In this document: positions 31,179-41,265 of the stretch, piece after piece
Layout: the number at the start of each line of letters is the position of its first letter
How positions within the stretch are numbered: the first letter of the stretch is position 1
Position numbers and translations under genes: made by a program
The notes under the pieces: generated by a model
What the model saw: only the letters and a program-made list of their open reading frames with translations
What the model was told of the DNA's origin: nothing
Database searches by the model: none
Assembly (NCBI RefSeq): GCF_000764305.2
Contig: NW_025936440.1
Location: forward strand, 1-64,000
Origin: Hyalella azteca
Taxonomy: Eukaryota; Arthropoda; Malacostraca; Amphipoda; Hyalellidae
Direction: 5' to 3'
Length of the DNA: 64,000 bases

Positions 31179-31990
31179 TCAATATAGACTATATTATACA
31201 ACATAGCATACAATTGTATGCAATGTTATTCTTTCCAGAAGCTGGTATGGTCCGTAGACTATATTGTACAATATGGCCTACAATTATACGCAATGCTAAA
31301 CCTACCTCAATATCATGAAGCATCTGCAATGGGCATGAAAATTAAATAACACAAAAAACACTAGAAAGGATTAGGCAGAATATTTTATTAATTTAAACCA
31401 AATATGCATTTAAACACACCTACATAATCAGGCTTATAATCAACATTAAAAACCAGCAGTTGAAAGTCTTTAAATTGACAAATTCGAACCACCGACTTGA
31501 GACTGGCGGTAAAAATGACGAAATAAATCATATTGAAATGCTTAATTAATTATAATTTATCAAAACAATTATGGCCGAGACAACAACATCCAGGGCGGTA
31601 ATGTCAGAGGCAATTGTAACAAGCAGAGTTTATTAATATATTTCCAGAGAGGGAAATGTTCTTTATAAAAAATATAGAGTATTTCCAGATGGTCAATAAA
31701 ATAGAGCGCAGTTAACACGGTTCGACTAGAGAAAATTTTCCTATAGAGCACAAGCAAAACTTTTACTAGAGCAAAAAAATTGTCCTACAGTGAAAAAATC
31801 CTGGGAAAAAAACTTTTTCCCTGAGCAAAAAAATTTCATAGAGAAAAAATCCTAGAGCATTTATTATTATGGTACAAAAATTGACATGTCAGTTGACATC
31901 TGTTGACAAAATTTGACATCTGTCAGTTGACATCTGTATATTGTTGGACCAGTTTACCAGTTTCACGTATCACATGACTTCACCTGCGTT
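31179..31990 (-). repeat. Blocks K and J (inverted)
   Basis: K covers about 31179-31700 and J 31701-31990, ending with repeated CAGTTGACATCTG motifs and the H scrap. J is shorter here than at 60126-60430 because it lacks some CCTAGAG units. Confidence 0.75.
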
Positions 31991-32580
31991 ACACCGTAAT
32001 GCGTCCTCTGTGGCCTGTGGCCTCAAGTTAAAAAACTATTAAACATGCGCTTGTAACCTCCTGACATCATCTCTGACGTCACCGTCAGCTGGGTACCTCA
32101 CGTCCAACGATGACGACGATGAATGTTAATAAATGAATAAAAATGAATGAGGGGCTTGCATAGTGAAGAATAACAGCCTCGAGAATATTCTTCAAATTTA
32201 GACTTTCCGTTATTAGTTTTGTTAATGTTCGGGCCACATCGGTGTGATTAACTTTTGGAACAATTCAGTAAAGTGTAATAATTTTCATAAATTCCATAAA
32301 CAAGGAACCCTGGAGACCATCGTAAAATATAATTTACTCTGAATTATGTAAAAATTATTCAAAATAAACGAAAACATTAGAGCCATAGTTAGTTGTCGAA
32401 TGAAACATCAGTAGTTTAAATACATACTAACAATAAAAATATACATATTTAATGTTAGAGACGATAAGTATTCAAAGTTCAGAGTGGGAAAATTTTTTGT
32501 GCATTATCGACACGTATCTACATCAGTCATACTTAAAACCACGCCTTGTTATCAGTATCCATGTACCTATGTCGACTCCC
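31991..32580 (+). repeat. End of block B, diverged S31 unit, block C
   Basis: B is reduced to about 85 bp. The S31 unit at about 32075-32110 is diverged (TACCTCACGTCCAACGATG), as is its counterpart at 60540. C runs to GTCGACTCCC. Confidence 0.7.
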
Positions 32581-32642
32581 ACATCTTTCCGGTGTAATGA
32601 AAAAAACAATTTAATGTAAATATTTTTAGTGCCCGAAAGGCC
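32581..32642 (+). other. HV segment and degenerate D hairpin, copy 8
   Basis: Variable sequence at 32581-32629. This insert is alignable with that of copy 16 (61037-61084; both start ATCTT and contain CCGG then GTAAT). That is expected, because both lie in the duplicated segment 29901-33840 / 58365-62160. The hairpin is degenerate (GCCCGAAAGGCC). Confidence 0.65.
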
Positions 32643-34326
32643 TATAAAGGAGAAGTTTGGAAGAATGTATAATGTATGTGTGCTTCTCTACCGGAGGCAG
32701 CTCAGCGAAGTGCATTTCTTTGCCAGCAAATTGTTAATTCGTTGCAATATGCGCCTATGCGACATCCTCTTGAGAAGAATAGGGGAGTAAAGGCAGGTAA
32801 ATGAGAGTTTCATGTGAAGTTTGAATAGATCTTCCGTCAATTATATATATTAATTAATTTATAATTTCATTCCTATAAATGAAATTATCAAATAGAAGTT
32901 ATTCGGCAACGCCAGGCTAACCTGCTATATTATAGTTAGTAAAAAGATGCATTCTCTTGCCACCGATCGAACTCGTATATAATAAATACTGAGAATGGAG
33001 AAAAGAGGAGTGAATGGAGTTCTATGAGTTATTATAAAGAGGTTCCTTGATTTAAATTTTTGCTATTTTATCCAAACAATGGGGTTTTCTAAGTAAAGAT
33101 ATATAATCAATCCCAAGCAACGTCTGAACTTGATGCGAAAATGCCTGTCAAACTATGCCAATATCAATCAAAATATAGTTATAATATATTTGTTTTCCAT
33201 AATAATAATAGTTTGGTGTAATAATATAATACCAAAATGTCAATAAAACTCTTATGAAAATGCCTGCCGAACTATACCAAAATATGTGCGAGCGGTGCCA
33301 CTAAGAATTTAATAGACAGGAAGAGACTATAAAGCGCTACGAGCTTAAATGTTTTGGTTGAAGGTCTTTCCAAAGCTTCATTAAAAAAGCTACTTTGTAC
33401 GTGATGAAGTTCAAGTCGTTTCTTTGCGTTTTTGGACGTTCACCAGCGCGTGCGTGCCATTACAACATAAACCAATTTTCCTGCCTTCTTTTGTCACATT
33501 TTAGGTGCAGCGTATTCTTATAGGTGCGGTTCTTATAGGTCTTATCTAATAGGTTCTTATATATTCGTTTTAGGCGCGTATTCTTATATTACATATTAAA
33601 CTGGTCCAATAATGTACAGATGTCAACTGATGGTAATTATATTGCAGTCGTGCGTAGCGCAACCTAATAGCCCGGTTCCAAAATTCTGCAGCCGCGTCTA
33701 AAATTATTTACATGCTTATGGTGAACAAAACATTAAGTAAATTGTGAATTTAAGCTCATATAAATCAAATTTACTAATCATTCTCCCTATAGAACGTAAT
33801 CTCGGTTCTTATTTAGAATAAACACCCTAGACATTACCTAGTAAATGTACAAGAATTCAGTTTTAATCTTTGAATTAAAAATACGAACCTATTAGGTTTA
33901 TTACAACATTTTTTAAGAATTACAATTCAATATAACAATTCAATTTTTATTTTATTAACAAATATATATTAAGGTGCTAATGCTAATCACACTCCGAAGT
34001 CTCTTACATGTATCAATGTTACTGAACACGTGAAGTAAAAACTCTTAAAATGTGCCTGACATACATAAGTAATCTGAATGACCGATATCGTTGGACTTTA
34101 TATGACGGAAAAACGGACTCGGAATTTTTTATGCGTGATGAGGCTTATGTATTAGTTTATGAGGAACCTAATGGCTTCAAGAAGCATTTGTGTAGCTGTC
34201 ATTTAATCCCGACTGCCTCCTCCCAACCGTAAAACATGGCGGCAGATCTGTGATGATCGGGAGAATGATTACAATCTGAGAAGTGAATGCCAGTGAAATA
34301 AGAGCACGATGGCACGAATGACTTTC
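32643..34326 (+). repeat. Blocks D, E, F
   Basis: D runs to about 32830, E 32831-33640 and F 33641-34326. F includes a version-specific stretch at about 34180-34260 with AACATGGCGGCAGATCTG, shared only with 55800-55900 (inverted) and 62535-62610. Confidence 0.75.
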
Positions 34327-34563
34327 AAGGGCACGACATTCGAGGGCACGACCTACGAGGGCGCGTCATTCTAGGGCACAACATTTGAGGGCACGACATC
34401 CGAGGGCACGACATTCGAGGGCACTACATTCGAGGGCATGACATTCAAGGGCACGACCTTCGAGGGCACGACATTCAAGGGCACGACATTCGAGAGCACG
34501 ACATTCGAGGGCACGACATTCGAGAGCGCGACTTTCGAGGGCTAGATATTCGAGGGCACGACA
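34327..34563 (+). repeat. S15 minisatellite, about 16 units, heterogeneous
   Basis: Units of GAGGGCACGACATTC with many more substitutions than the array at 2614 (CTACGAGG, GGGCATG, GAGAGCGCG, GGCTAGATATT). The array is directly joined to block A at ATATCCAATTAG, as is the array at 63749-63880. Confidence 0.9.
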
Positions 34564-35161
34564 TATCCAATTAGTTTGAAATAGGAAGTCATTTAATTAA
34601 TTTAAAAATTGCCCACACCCTTGGCTTCTAGAATTTATTTCACGTAAATTAAGGAGCATAAATAAAGTGGCTGTTGAAATAAGGACTAGCAACTTGTCGT
34701 CCCAGAATCTCCATCACTTGATAGGTTATATATTTTTCGAGGCGTATAAAATGCCAGAAGATCAATATAAAATTTTTATACTCACATATATGACATAAGT
34801 AAAACAAGTGCATGGGAACGAAATTTTAATGAAATTTACTCGTCTTTCCTCCGAATGAATGATTACCACAAAATAGGCAAGTTTGCCCTAATAAATTGAA
34901 AAAGAAAACCTTGAGTGCCTGAAACTAACTTAAAAAGCAACCCGTACGTGAGGCTGCTAAACATTTTCTAAATGTCAGTTTTCGTGCACCGGTGTTACTA
35001 CATGTTTTATTTTATACCGCGATACGAATTTAAAACTGGTCGATATTTAAATTCTGAACCTGAAGGACGGTTAGTAGATCCTGCTTGAGTTCTGAATGAG
35101 CCAACTCTGGACAGTTTATGTAACCGTACAGCATAAGGCCCCATCATCTTGTACATACATA
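34564..35161 (+). repeat. Blocks A and B (first part)
   Basis: A covers about 34564-35080; B starts with CTGGACAGTTTATGTAACCG. Confidence 0.75.
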
Positions 35162-35394
35162 CAGCGGTATCAGCGTTTATTACGCCGTAGGCCTGTCGAC
35201 GATTCTTAACATGACAGAACGTTCACAGCTTATTGCGGTTTTGAACTCAAAACTTACTGCTCCAATTTCGCTTTGCTTAACCGCCCGGCCTCCTCGCCAA
35301 TTCTGACCAGAAACTGATGCAGGTAGCTGGGATCAAACCCGCACCTCTCTGCTCCAATCCTGGTACTCTAATCTGTAACCACTGGACCACCCAG
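35162..35394 (-). mobile_element. tRNA-derived SINE, antisense, inside block B
   Basis: Same SINE insertion as in other B copies. The B-box region reads GGGATCAAACCCGCACC on the plus strand. Confidence 0.75.
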
Positions 35395-36073
35395 TAGGTT
35401 ACTACTGGACCACCCATTTATTAATTATAATTAATAGGAATAATAGCGACATGTGTGGTGGCTCATAATTGCGGTGACATGGACAACGTTACCATAAACT
35501 ATCATCGTAATGCGTCCTCTGTGGCCTGTGGCCTCAAATTAAAGAACTATTAAACGTGCGCTTGTAACCTCCTGACATCATCTCTGACGTCACCGTCAGC
35601 TGGGTACCGCACGTCTGACGTCGACGATGAATGACAAATAAATGAATTGAATGAGAGACTTGCGCTGTGAAGAATAACAGCCTCGAGAACATTCTTAAAA
35701 TTTAGACTTTCCGTTATTAGTTTTGTTAAGGTTTGGGCCACATTGGTGAGATTAAAATTAAGGAACTATTCAGTAGAGTGAAGCAATTTTTATAAATTAC
35801 ATAAATAAGGAAGACAGTCCATCGTAATATACAATATACTGTGAATTATTTAAAAATTATTCAAAATAAACGAAAGTTTGAAAGCCAAAATTAGTTTTGG
35901 AATGTAACATCAGTAGTTACAGTTAATGTCAACAATAAAAAGAGATATTATTGATGTTAAAGACGAAATGTGTTCAAGTGGGACTATTTTCGGTGCAACA
36001 CCGACTCGTATCTACATAAGTCATACCTAAAGTTGCGTACGTCTTCAGTATCCATGGTACGGTGTGAGCGCAC
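35395..36073 (+). repeat. End of block B, single S31 unit, block C
   Basis: The S31 unit lies at about 35585-35625. C from about 35640 to 36073 is nearly identical to 40298-40704. Confidence 0.75.
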
Positions 36074-36136
36074 TTGAATATCGAGTATGACATTTGTATT
36101 CTTTTACCTTTAGTATTTTTGAAGGCTGAAAAGCCT
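36074..36136 (+). other. HV segment and D hairpin with compensatory change, copy 9
   Basis: Variable sequence at 36074-36121. The hairpin is AGGCT-GAAA-AGCCT at 36123-36136. Relative to GGCC-GAAA-GGCC the loop-closing C-G pair is replaced by T-A and one outer A-T pair is added, so pairing is kept despite changes on both sides. Confidence 0.7.
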
Positions 36137-36600
36137 ATAGAAATTGAGCAAAAATGTCTATAGATTGAACTAGTTGCATGTGCTATTGTGCCGGTCGAAG
36201 CTCAGCCAACTGCTTTTCATTGCCAGCAAATTATTGATTCGTTCAAATCTGCGCGTATGCGACAACCTCTTGAGAAGAATAGAGAAGTAGAGGCAGGTAA
36301 CTTCCTGGAATTTATGAAATTTGTTTCACTTTCCTGAATAGTTTTCTAATGTTAATCACACCGATGGAGCCCTAACCTCAACAAAACTAATAACGGAAAG
36401 TCTAAATTTGAAAAATGCTTTCGAGGCTGTTATTCTTCACAGTGCAAGCCTCTCATCATTCTTAAAAATAGCGTCTCACAAGGAAATATCTTTTGTGTGG
36501 CGCGATAACACGCCTTCTTCGTCCAAAAAAGAGCCCTTCAGCGCTCACAGGAGGGGCGGCGTCGGAGCCACGCCATCATGCGTGACATGAACAAGAACAG
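36137..36600 (+). repeat. Block D, second C fragment and chimeric segment
   Basis: D runs to about 36300. It is joined to an inverted C piece (36301-36465) and then to the 135-bp segment with GTGTGGCGCGATAACACGCC (about 36466-36600). The same chain occurs at 40769-41265. Confidence 0.65.
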
Positions 36601-37455
36601 TAAGATTACAGTATGAGAAGACACGGTTGCAACGACAGAGTGATGATGTTGAAGTCGACCATTGAAAAAGACTTAGGAGTTAATGTCGACAGTGAGTTGA
36701 AGTATTCTAAGTATATTGAAGCTCAAGTTAATAAAGCCAATAAACGACTTGGACTGATCAGACGTTCTTACGAGTACATAGATGCTGAAGCAATGAAGCA
36801 GTTGTTTGTCGCTGTCGTGCGTCCGAACCTAGAGTTTGGAAACGTCGTGTGGTCACCAAAATTAGAACAGGACAAAAATTTAGTCGGCAGTGTTCAAAGA
36901 CGTGCAACAAGGATAATTCTGGGATTAAAAGGCAAGCCTTATGAAGAAAGATTGAAAATTATGAAGCTTCCAAGCTTCCGTTGTCGACGTCTGCGTGGTG
37001 ACCTCATTGATGTATACAAGTATTCTCATGGTTTATCCAATCTCCCAGAAGGATTACTAGAATTTGAAACAAATACCAACATCAGGTGCCACGGCTATAA
37101 ACTAAAAAAACTGCGTTGCAACTCATCCACGCGACAACATTTCTTCTCGCTTCGTGTCACCGACATGTGGAACAGCCTCCCTGACAGCATCGTTGGCGCT
37201 CCAAGTATGAACGCCTTCAAGAACAGACTAGATAAAGCTATGCAGGAGCATATGTTCAGTCTTAAAATGCCTAGCACCTTACGAACCTTGCAATAAGTCC
37301 ACCAGCTATCTCAATCAATTCGTCAGTTATGGAAAGCTCGGGTTCAAAAGGCCGGATCCCTTGTGAATCAAGTCACGAAAAGCCTAAGAATCGGCAACAG
37401 GCCATGTGCCTATTTGTTCAGTGCCGGCACTTCTATTCTATTCTTCTATTCTATT
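36601..37455 (+). pseudogene. LINE 3' part: RT C-terminal region, 3' UTR and tail
   Basis: The best LINE copy. An open frame at 36613-37296 (227 codons plus stop) begins MRRHGCNDRVMMLKSTIEKD and continues LGVNVDSELKYSKYIEAQVN, RRSYEYIDAEAMKQLFVAVV and VQRRATRIILGLKGKPYEER. It ends in the TDMWNSLPDSIVGAPSMNAF / KNRLDKAMQ segment typical of the last domain of CR1/jockey-like RTs. The palm with YxDD, the endonuclease and ORF1 are missing. The 3' UTR (37297-37425) carries AATCGGCAACAGGCC, and a tail of TTCTA-type repeats follows at 37426-37455. The open frame is long but incomplete; the initial ATG is fortuitous. Confidence 0.85.
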
Positions 37456-38112
37456 AAATTCTTAGTGGCACCGCACGCACATATTTTGGTATAGTTCGGC
37501 AGGTATTTTCATATGAGTTTGATTGACATTTTAGTATTATATTATTACACCAAACTATTATTATCATACTAAACAAATTTCTTATAACTATATTTTGATT
37601 GATATTGGAATAGTTTGGAAAGCATTTTCCTACGAGTTCAGACGTTGCTTGGGATCGATTAAATATCTTTAATTAGATAACCCCGCTGTTGGACAAAATT
37701 TCAAAAATGTAAATAAAAAACTCTTTATATCAACTCATAGAACTCCTTTTTCCATCCTCAGTATTTGCTATATACATTATACGAGTTCGATCGGTGGCAG
37801 GAGAATTCGTTTTATTACAAACTATAATATGGCAGGTTAGCCTGGCGTTGCCGAATGACTTCTAGTTGATAACTCCATTTATAGGAATGAAATTATAAAA
37901 TGTTTATTGAAGGAATACCATTTCAAACTTACACATGGAACTGTCATTTACCTGCCTTTACTCCTCTATTCTTCTCAAGAGTTTGCCGCATACGCGCAAA
38001 TTTCAACGAATTAACAATTTGTTAGCAATGAAAAGCAGTTGACTGAGCTGCGTCACAAACAGTAGCACACGCAAGTAATTCAATCTTTCAACACTCTCGC
38101 TCAAGTTCCACG
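37456..38112 (-). repeat. Blocks E and D (inverted)
   Basis: E lies at about 37456-37860 (partial) and D at 37861-38112. This belongs to the inverted counterpart of 12400-13190. Confidence 0.7.
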
Positions 38113-38180
38113 GGCCTTTCGGCCTCCAAAATTATTTTCAACTTTATTCATTGCAGGAGCAGCGGCCACTTCCAGATTGA
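38113..38180 (-). other. HV segment and D hairpin, copy 10 (inverted)
   Basis: The plus strand shows GGCC-TTTC-GGCC at 38113-38124, which reads GGCC-GAAA-GGCC on the minus strand. The variable part is 38128-38180. The flanks are close to those of copy 2 (12925), but the inserts do not match. Confidence 0.65.
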
Positions 38181-38755
38181 GTGCGCCGACATAGGTCCAT
38201 GTATACTGATGACGTGGCGTAATTAAAGGTATGATTAATGTAGACACGAGTCGATGTTGCACAGAAAATTTCTCCACTTTGAACTTTGAACACATTTCGT
38301 CTTTAATATAAAATATATATGTTTTTATTGTTGGCATGTATTTCAACTACTGATGTTTCATCCGAAAACTAATTATAGCTCTCAAGTCTTCGTTTATTTT
38401 GAATTATTTTTACATACTTCAGAGTAAACTATATTTTGCGAGGGTCTGAAGAAGAGGGTTGGTTTTCTCTACTACTTTTTCAAATTTCACAGCAGCCATC
38501 CCTCTTCCTTAAAGTTATTTGAGCACGTATCGTGGGGGGTTGGAGTAAAGACTGTGAAGCTCAGATAGTTTATTGGAGTTGAAGAACTAAGACGCCGACC
38601 AACACCTGTCCGTGTTGCAAGGTTGTTAGAATAAACATGACATGAACGCAATGGAATAACGAGATCAAAAGAATTAAGGAAATACACTTGGTGATATAGT
38701 TATGACAGTTACACTGAAATATTTTATTGCATTATAAGAATTGAATTCTAGTGAA
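38181..38755 (-). repeat. Block C (3' part) and block N (inverted)
   Basis: C covers about 38181-38440 and N 38441-38755. It is the inverted copy of 12340-12924, including the same C/N junction. Confidence 0.7.
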
Positions 38756-38830
38756 AAACTTTTACCCTTTAGCAGATTTATTTTACCCCTTAGCAGATTT
38801 ATTTTACCCCTTAGCAGATTTATTTTATTG
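38756..38830 (+). repeat. 21-bp tandem repeat, about three units
   Basis: Units of CCCCTTAGCAGATTTATTTTA with a 21-bp period (AGCAG at 38771, 38792 and 38813). It lies directly at the end of block N and has no counterpart at the other N copy. Confidence 0.85.
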
Positions 38831-39075
38831 GAGGCGGCCATGTAAGTTGCGTAGGAGTTTCATGCACGTTGCGCCTATGATAGAGGCGCTGCCGCGCGCG
38901 GTCAGTCTATGAAACGCGCCGCGGCCGCGTGCCGTTTAAGAGCGAACTGTCGCGCATAAAAAAATGGACATTTCGCCGCTGATGCGGAGATGTTACTCGG
39001 GCGCCCCAACCGAGCGTCTCTACCTTAATCTACCCAAACACGCCGGCGATACGCCTTGGATTTTTAACTGGGTAG
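38831..39075. other. CpG-rich unique stretch
   Basis: About 245 bp with dense CpG (GCTGCCGCGCGCGGTCAG, GCGCCGCGGCCGCG), private to this place. It ends GCCTTGGATTTTTAACTGGG, similar to the end of the CpG-rich patch at 24235. Its context suggests a short insertion. No gene was seen. Confidence 0.5.
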
Positions 39076-39266
39076 GACGATATTTGTAGGAGGAGATAGA
39101 TTTTCTATAGTACCCTTTTTTGTCCGTTTTCTATAAATATCACGTTTTCTATCAATTTTTTCGAAAAATTCATAGGAGCAAAATGTTCTTATTTTTACAT
39201 TTTACGTATGTATTTGAAGTTTCATGATGATCGGATAATAACTGTAGAAGTTTTTCCGGAGGGTAG
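39076..39266. other. Unassigned AT-rich stretch upstream of the Penelope-like tail
   Basis: Contains TTTCATGATGATCGGATAAT and TTTTTTCGAAAAATTC. It may be upstream retroelement DNA in another frame, but I could not establish a continuous translation. Confidence 0.35.
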
Positions 39267-39820
39267 TCCTTAAGCCGACGTCTCACGTGCCACCTTCAGT
39301 CTGGTGGACCAAAGAACCACCTGATGGAAGCCCACAACGAGACCATCACTCGTACGGTGCTGGAAGAATGCACCAGCGTCGTCATGAGATGCCCCAACGC
39401 CAACCGACTCATGATAGCTGAGGCCCTCATCATTAAGGATAGGACCCCAGCCCTCAACCTTCAAGCTACTGGATTTGTCAGAACCTTGAGACTGTTTTCG
39501 GTGTAATTTTTGGTGTTTTGATTTTCCATCTTAATATTTTAGTGACTAGGCATTATTTCTAACCAATTCTGTTTTTTGAGTAGTATCCTATTTACATGAT
39601 TTTGTACCTATATGTCGACCCAAATTTCGTCAGTCAATGCGCCTTTTAACTTGATGTCCATCGGTAGCCAGATTTTCGATTTGCCAGTTCAAACTAAACA
39701 TATTGTTCGATATATCAAAAAAACTAATAAGAAAATTTCGAATAAAACAAATTCTCTGGTTTTCAATGAAACCTGTTTGAAAGAAGGAACTCTGTCAACC
39801 TATAGAAATTTCTATTATGT
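39267..39820 (+). pseudogene. Penelope-like element 3' end (GIY-YIG endonuclease tail)
   Basis: From 39267 a frame reads SLSRRLTCHLQSGGPKNHLM, EAHNETITRTVLEECTSVVM, RCPNANRLMIAEALIIKDRT and PALNLQATGFVRTLRLFSV, ending at 39504-39506. The order RRLTCHLQ, HN.T, then (I)AEALIIKDR.PALNLQ is what I know from the C-terminal part of GIY-YIG endonuclease domains of Penelope-like retroelements. Only about 79 codons remain, and an in-frame stop lies just upstream at 39264. The following 300 bp are probably its 3' UTR and meet block F at about 39821. Family assignment is from memory of motif order. Confidence 0.6.
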
Positions 39821-40296
39821 ACAAGAATATAAATAAAAAATAAGTATAGAGCGAGTTAAAGTTACCCTAAAAATAAGATTAAATTAATCTTTGCGACGTA
39901 TTTCCACAGTCGATCATTTTTAAATCGTACCAATATAAGCACTTTGAATCGAACTCTTGCAGGGTCTATAAAATTTATCGATTATAGTGATTTTTTATTT
40001 ATAATACTGACGAATTGCATTGGAAGTTCAGGACTGTGAAGTTTTCCATGCACTACCGGCATGCATCTCAGGCAAACACGGCATCCTTTCATTATTTAAT
40101 AGTTCCATAGGTCCATTATAATCTTATTAAAGTATTGCGCAGCTGTGACGCAATCGTGGATGCCTGGGTTGCCCGAAGGCAGCGTGTTTTGTTGGTGACG
40201 CGTTCGTGCTGCGAGTGTAACGCAGGTGAAGTCATGTGGAATGGACTGGCTTGTCTAAATGTCCTTGAGACGGTCACACTGTACGCGGCAAAACTT
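39821..40296 (+). repeat. End of block F and block H fragment
   Basis: F resumes at TATTATGTACAAGAATATAAA and H starts at about 40011. H stops at GCAAAACTT immediately before an undetermined base. Confidence 0.75.
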
Positions 40297-40297
40297 N
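40297..40297. other. Undetermined base, possible assembly join
   Basis: A single N separates block H (GCGGCAAAACTT) from the middle of block C (TGTGAAGAATAACAGCC). In other copies H continues with CTTCCTTCAATGTTGCG. The sequence to the right is a near-identical copy of 35665 onward, so this may be a join made by the assembler. Confidence 0.7.
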
Positions 40298-40704
40298 TGT
40301 GAAGAATAACAGCCTCGAGAACATTCTTAAAATTTAGACTTTCCGTTATTAGTTTTGTTAAGGTTTGGGCCACATTGGTGAGATTAAAATTAAGGAACTA
40401 TTCAGTAGAGTGAAGCAATTTTTATAAATTACATAATTAAGGAAGACAGTCCATCGTAATATACAATGTACTGTGAATTATTTAAAAATTATTCAAAATA
40501 AACGAAAGTTTGAAAGCCAAAATTAGTTTTGGAATGTAACATCAGTAGTTACAGTTAATGTCAACAATAAAATGAGATATTATTGATGTTAACGACGAAA
40601 TGTGTTCAAGTGGGACTATTTTCGGTGCAACACCGACTCGTATCTACATAAGTCATACCTAAAGTTGCGTACGTCTTCAGTATCCATGGTACGGTGTGAG
40701 CGCA
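40298..40704 (+). repeat. Block C (near-identical to 35665-36073)
   Basis: Nearly base-for-base the same as 35665-36073, far closer than any other pair of C copies. It is either a very recent duplication or the same locus assembled twice. Confidence 0.8.
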
Positions 40705-40768
40705 CTTGAATATCGAGTATGACATTTGTATTCTTTTACCTTTAGTATTTTTGAAGGCTGAAAAGCCT
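40705..40768 (+). other. HV segment and D hairpin, copy 11 (same insert as copy 9)
   Basis: The insert at 40705-40752 matches copy 9, as expected from the duplicated region. The hairpin AGGCT-GAAA-AGCCT lies at 40755-40768. Confidence 0.7.
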
Positions 40769-41265
40769 ATAGAAATTGAGCAAAAATGTTTATAGATTGA
40801 ACTAGTTGCATGTGCTATTGTGTCGGTCGAAGCTCAGCCAACTGCTTTTCAATGCCAGCAAATTGTTAATTCGTTGAAATCTGCGCGTATGCGACAACCT
40901 CTTGAGAAGAATAGAGGAGTAGAGGCAGGTAACTTCCTGCAATTTATGAAATTTGTTTCACTTTCCTGAATAGTTTCCTAATGTTAATCACACTGATGGA
41001 GCCCTAACCTTAACAAAACTAATAACGGAAAGTCTAAATTTGAAAAAGAGGCTGTTTGAAAAGAGGCTGAAAAAGAGGCTGTTCTCGAGGCTGTTATTCT
41101 TCACAGTGCAAGCCTGTCATCATTCTTAAAAATAGCGTCTCACAAGGAAATATCTTTTGTGTGGCGCGATAACACGCCTTCTTCGTCCAAAAAAGAGCCC
41201 TTCAGCGTTCACAGGAGGGGCGGCGTCGGAGCCACGCCATCATGCGTGACATGAACAAGAACAGC
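40769..41265 (+). repeat. Block D, second C fragment and chimeric segment
   Basis: Same chain as 36137-36600, with a small local expansion of GAGGCTG at about 41045-41090 (three copies) that the other locus lacks. Confidence 0.65.

Noticed and set aside
38200..38240. CTGATGA in block C (minus-strand sense) as a hammerhead core
   Set aside because: No GAAA and no complementary stem II at the required distance in any copy.
39324..39506. Small independent gene of 60 codons starting at ATG 39324
   Set aside because: The homology-like pattern continues upstream of the ATG to 39267, so it is the end of a larger retroelement protein.
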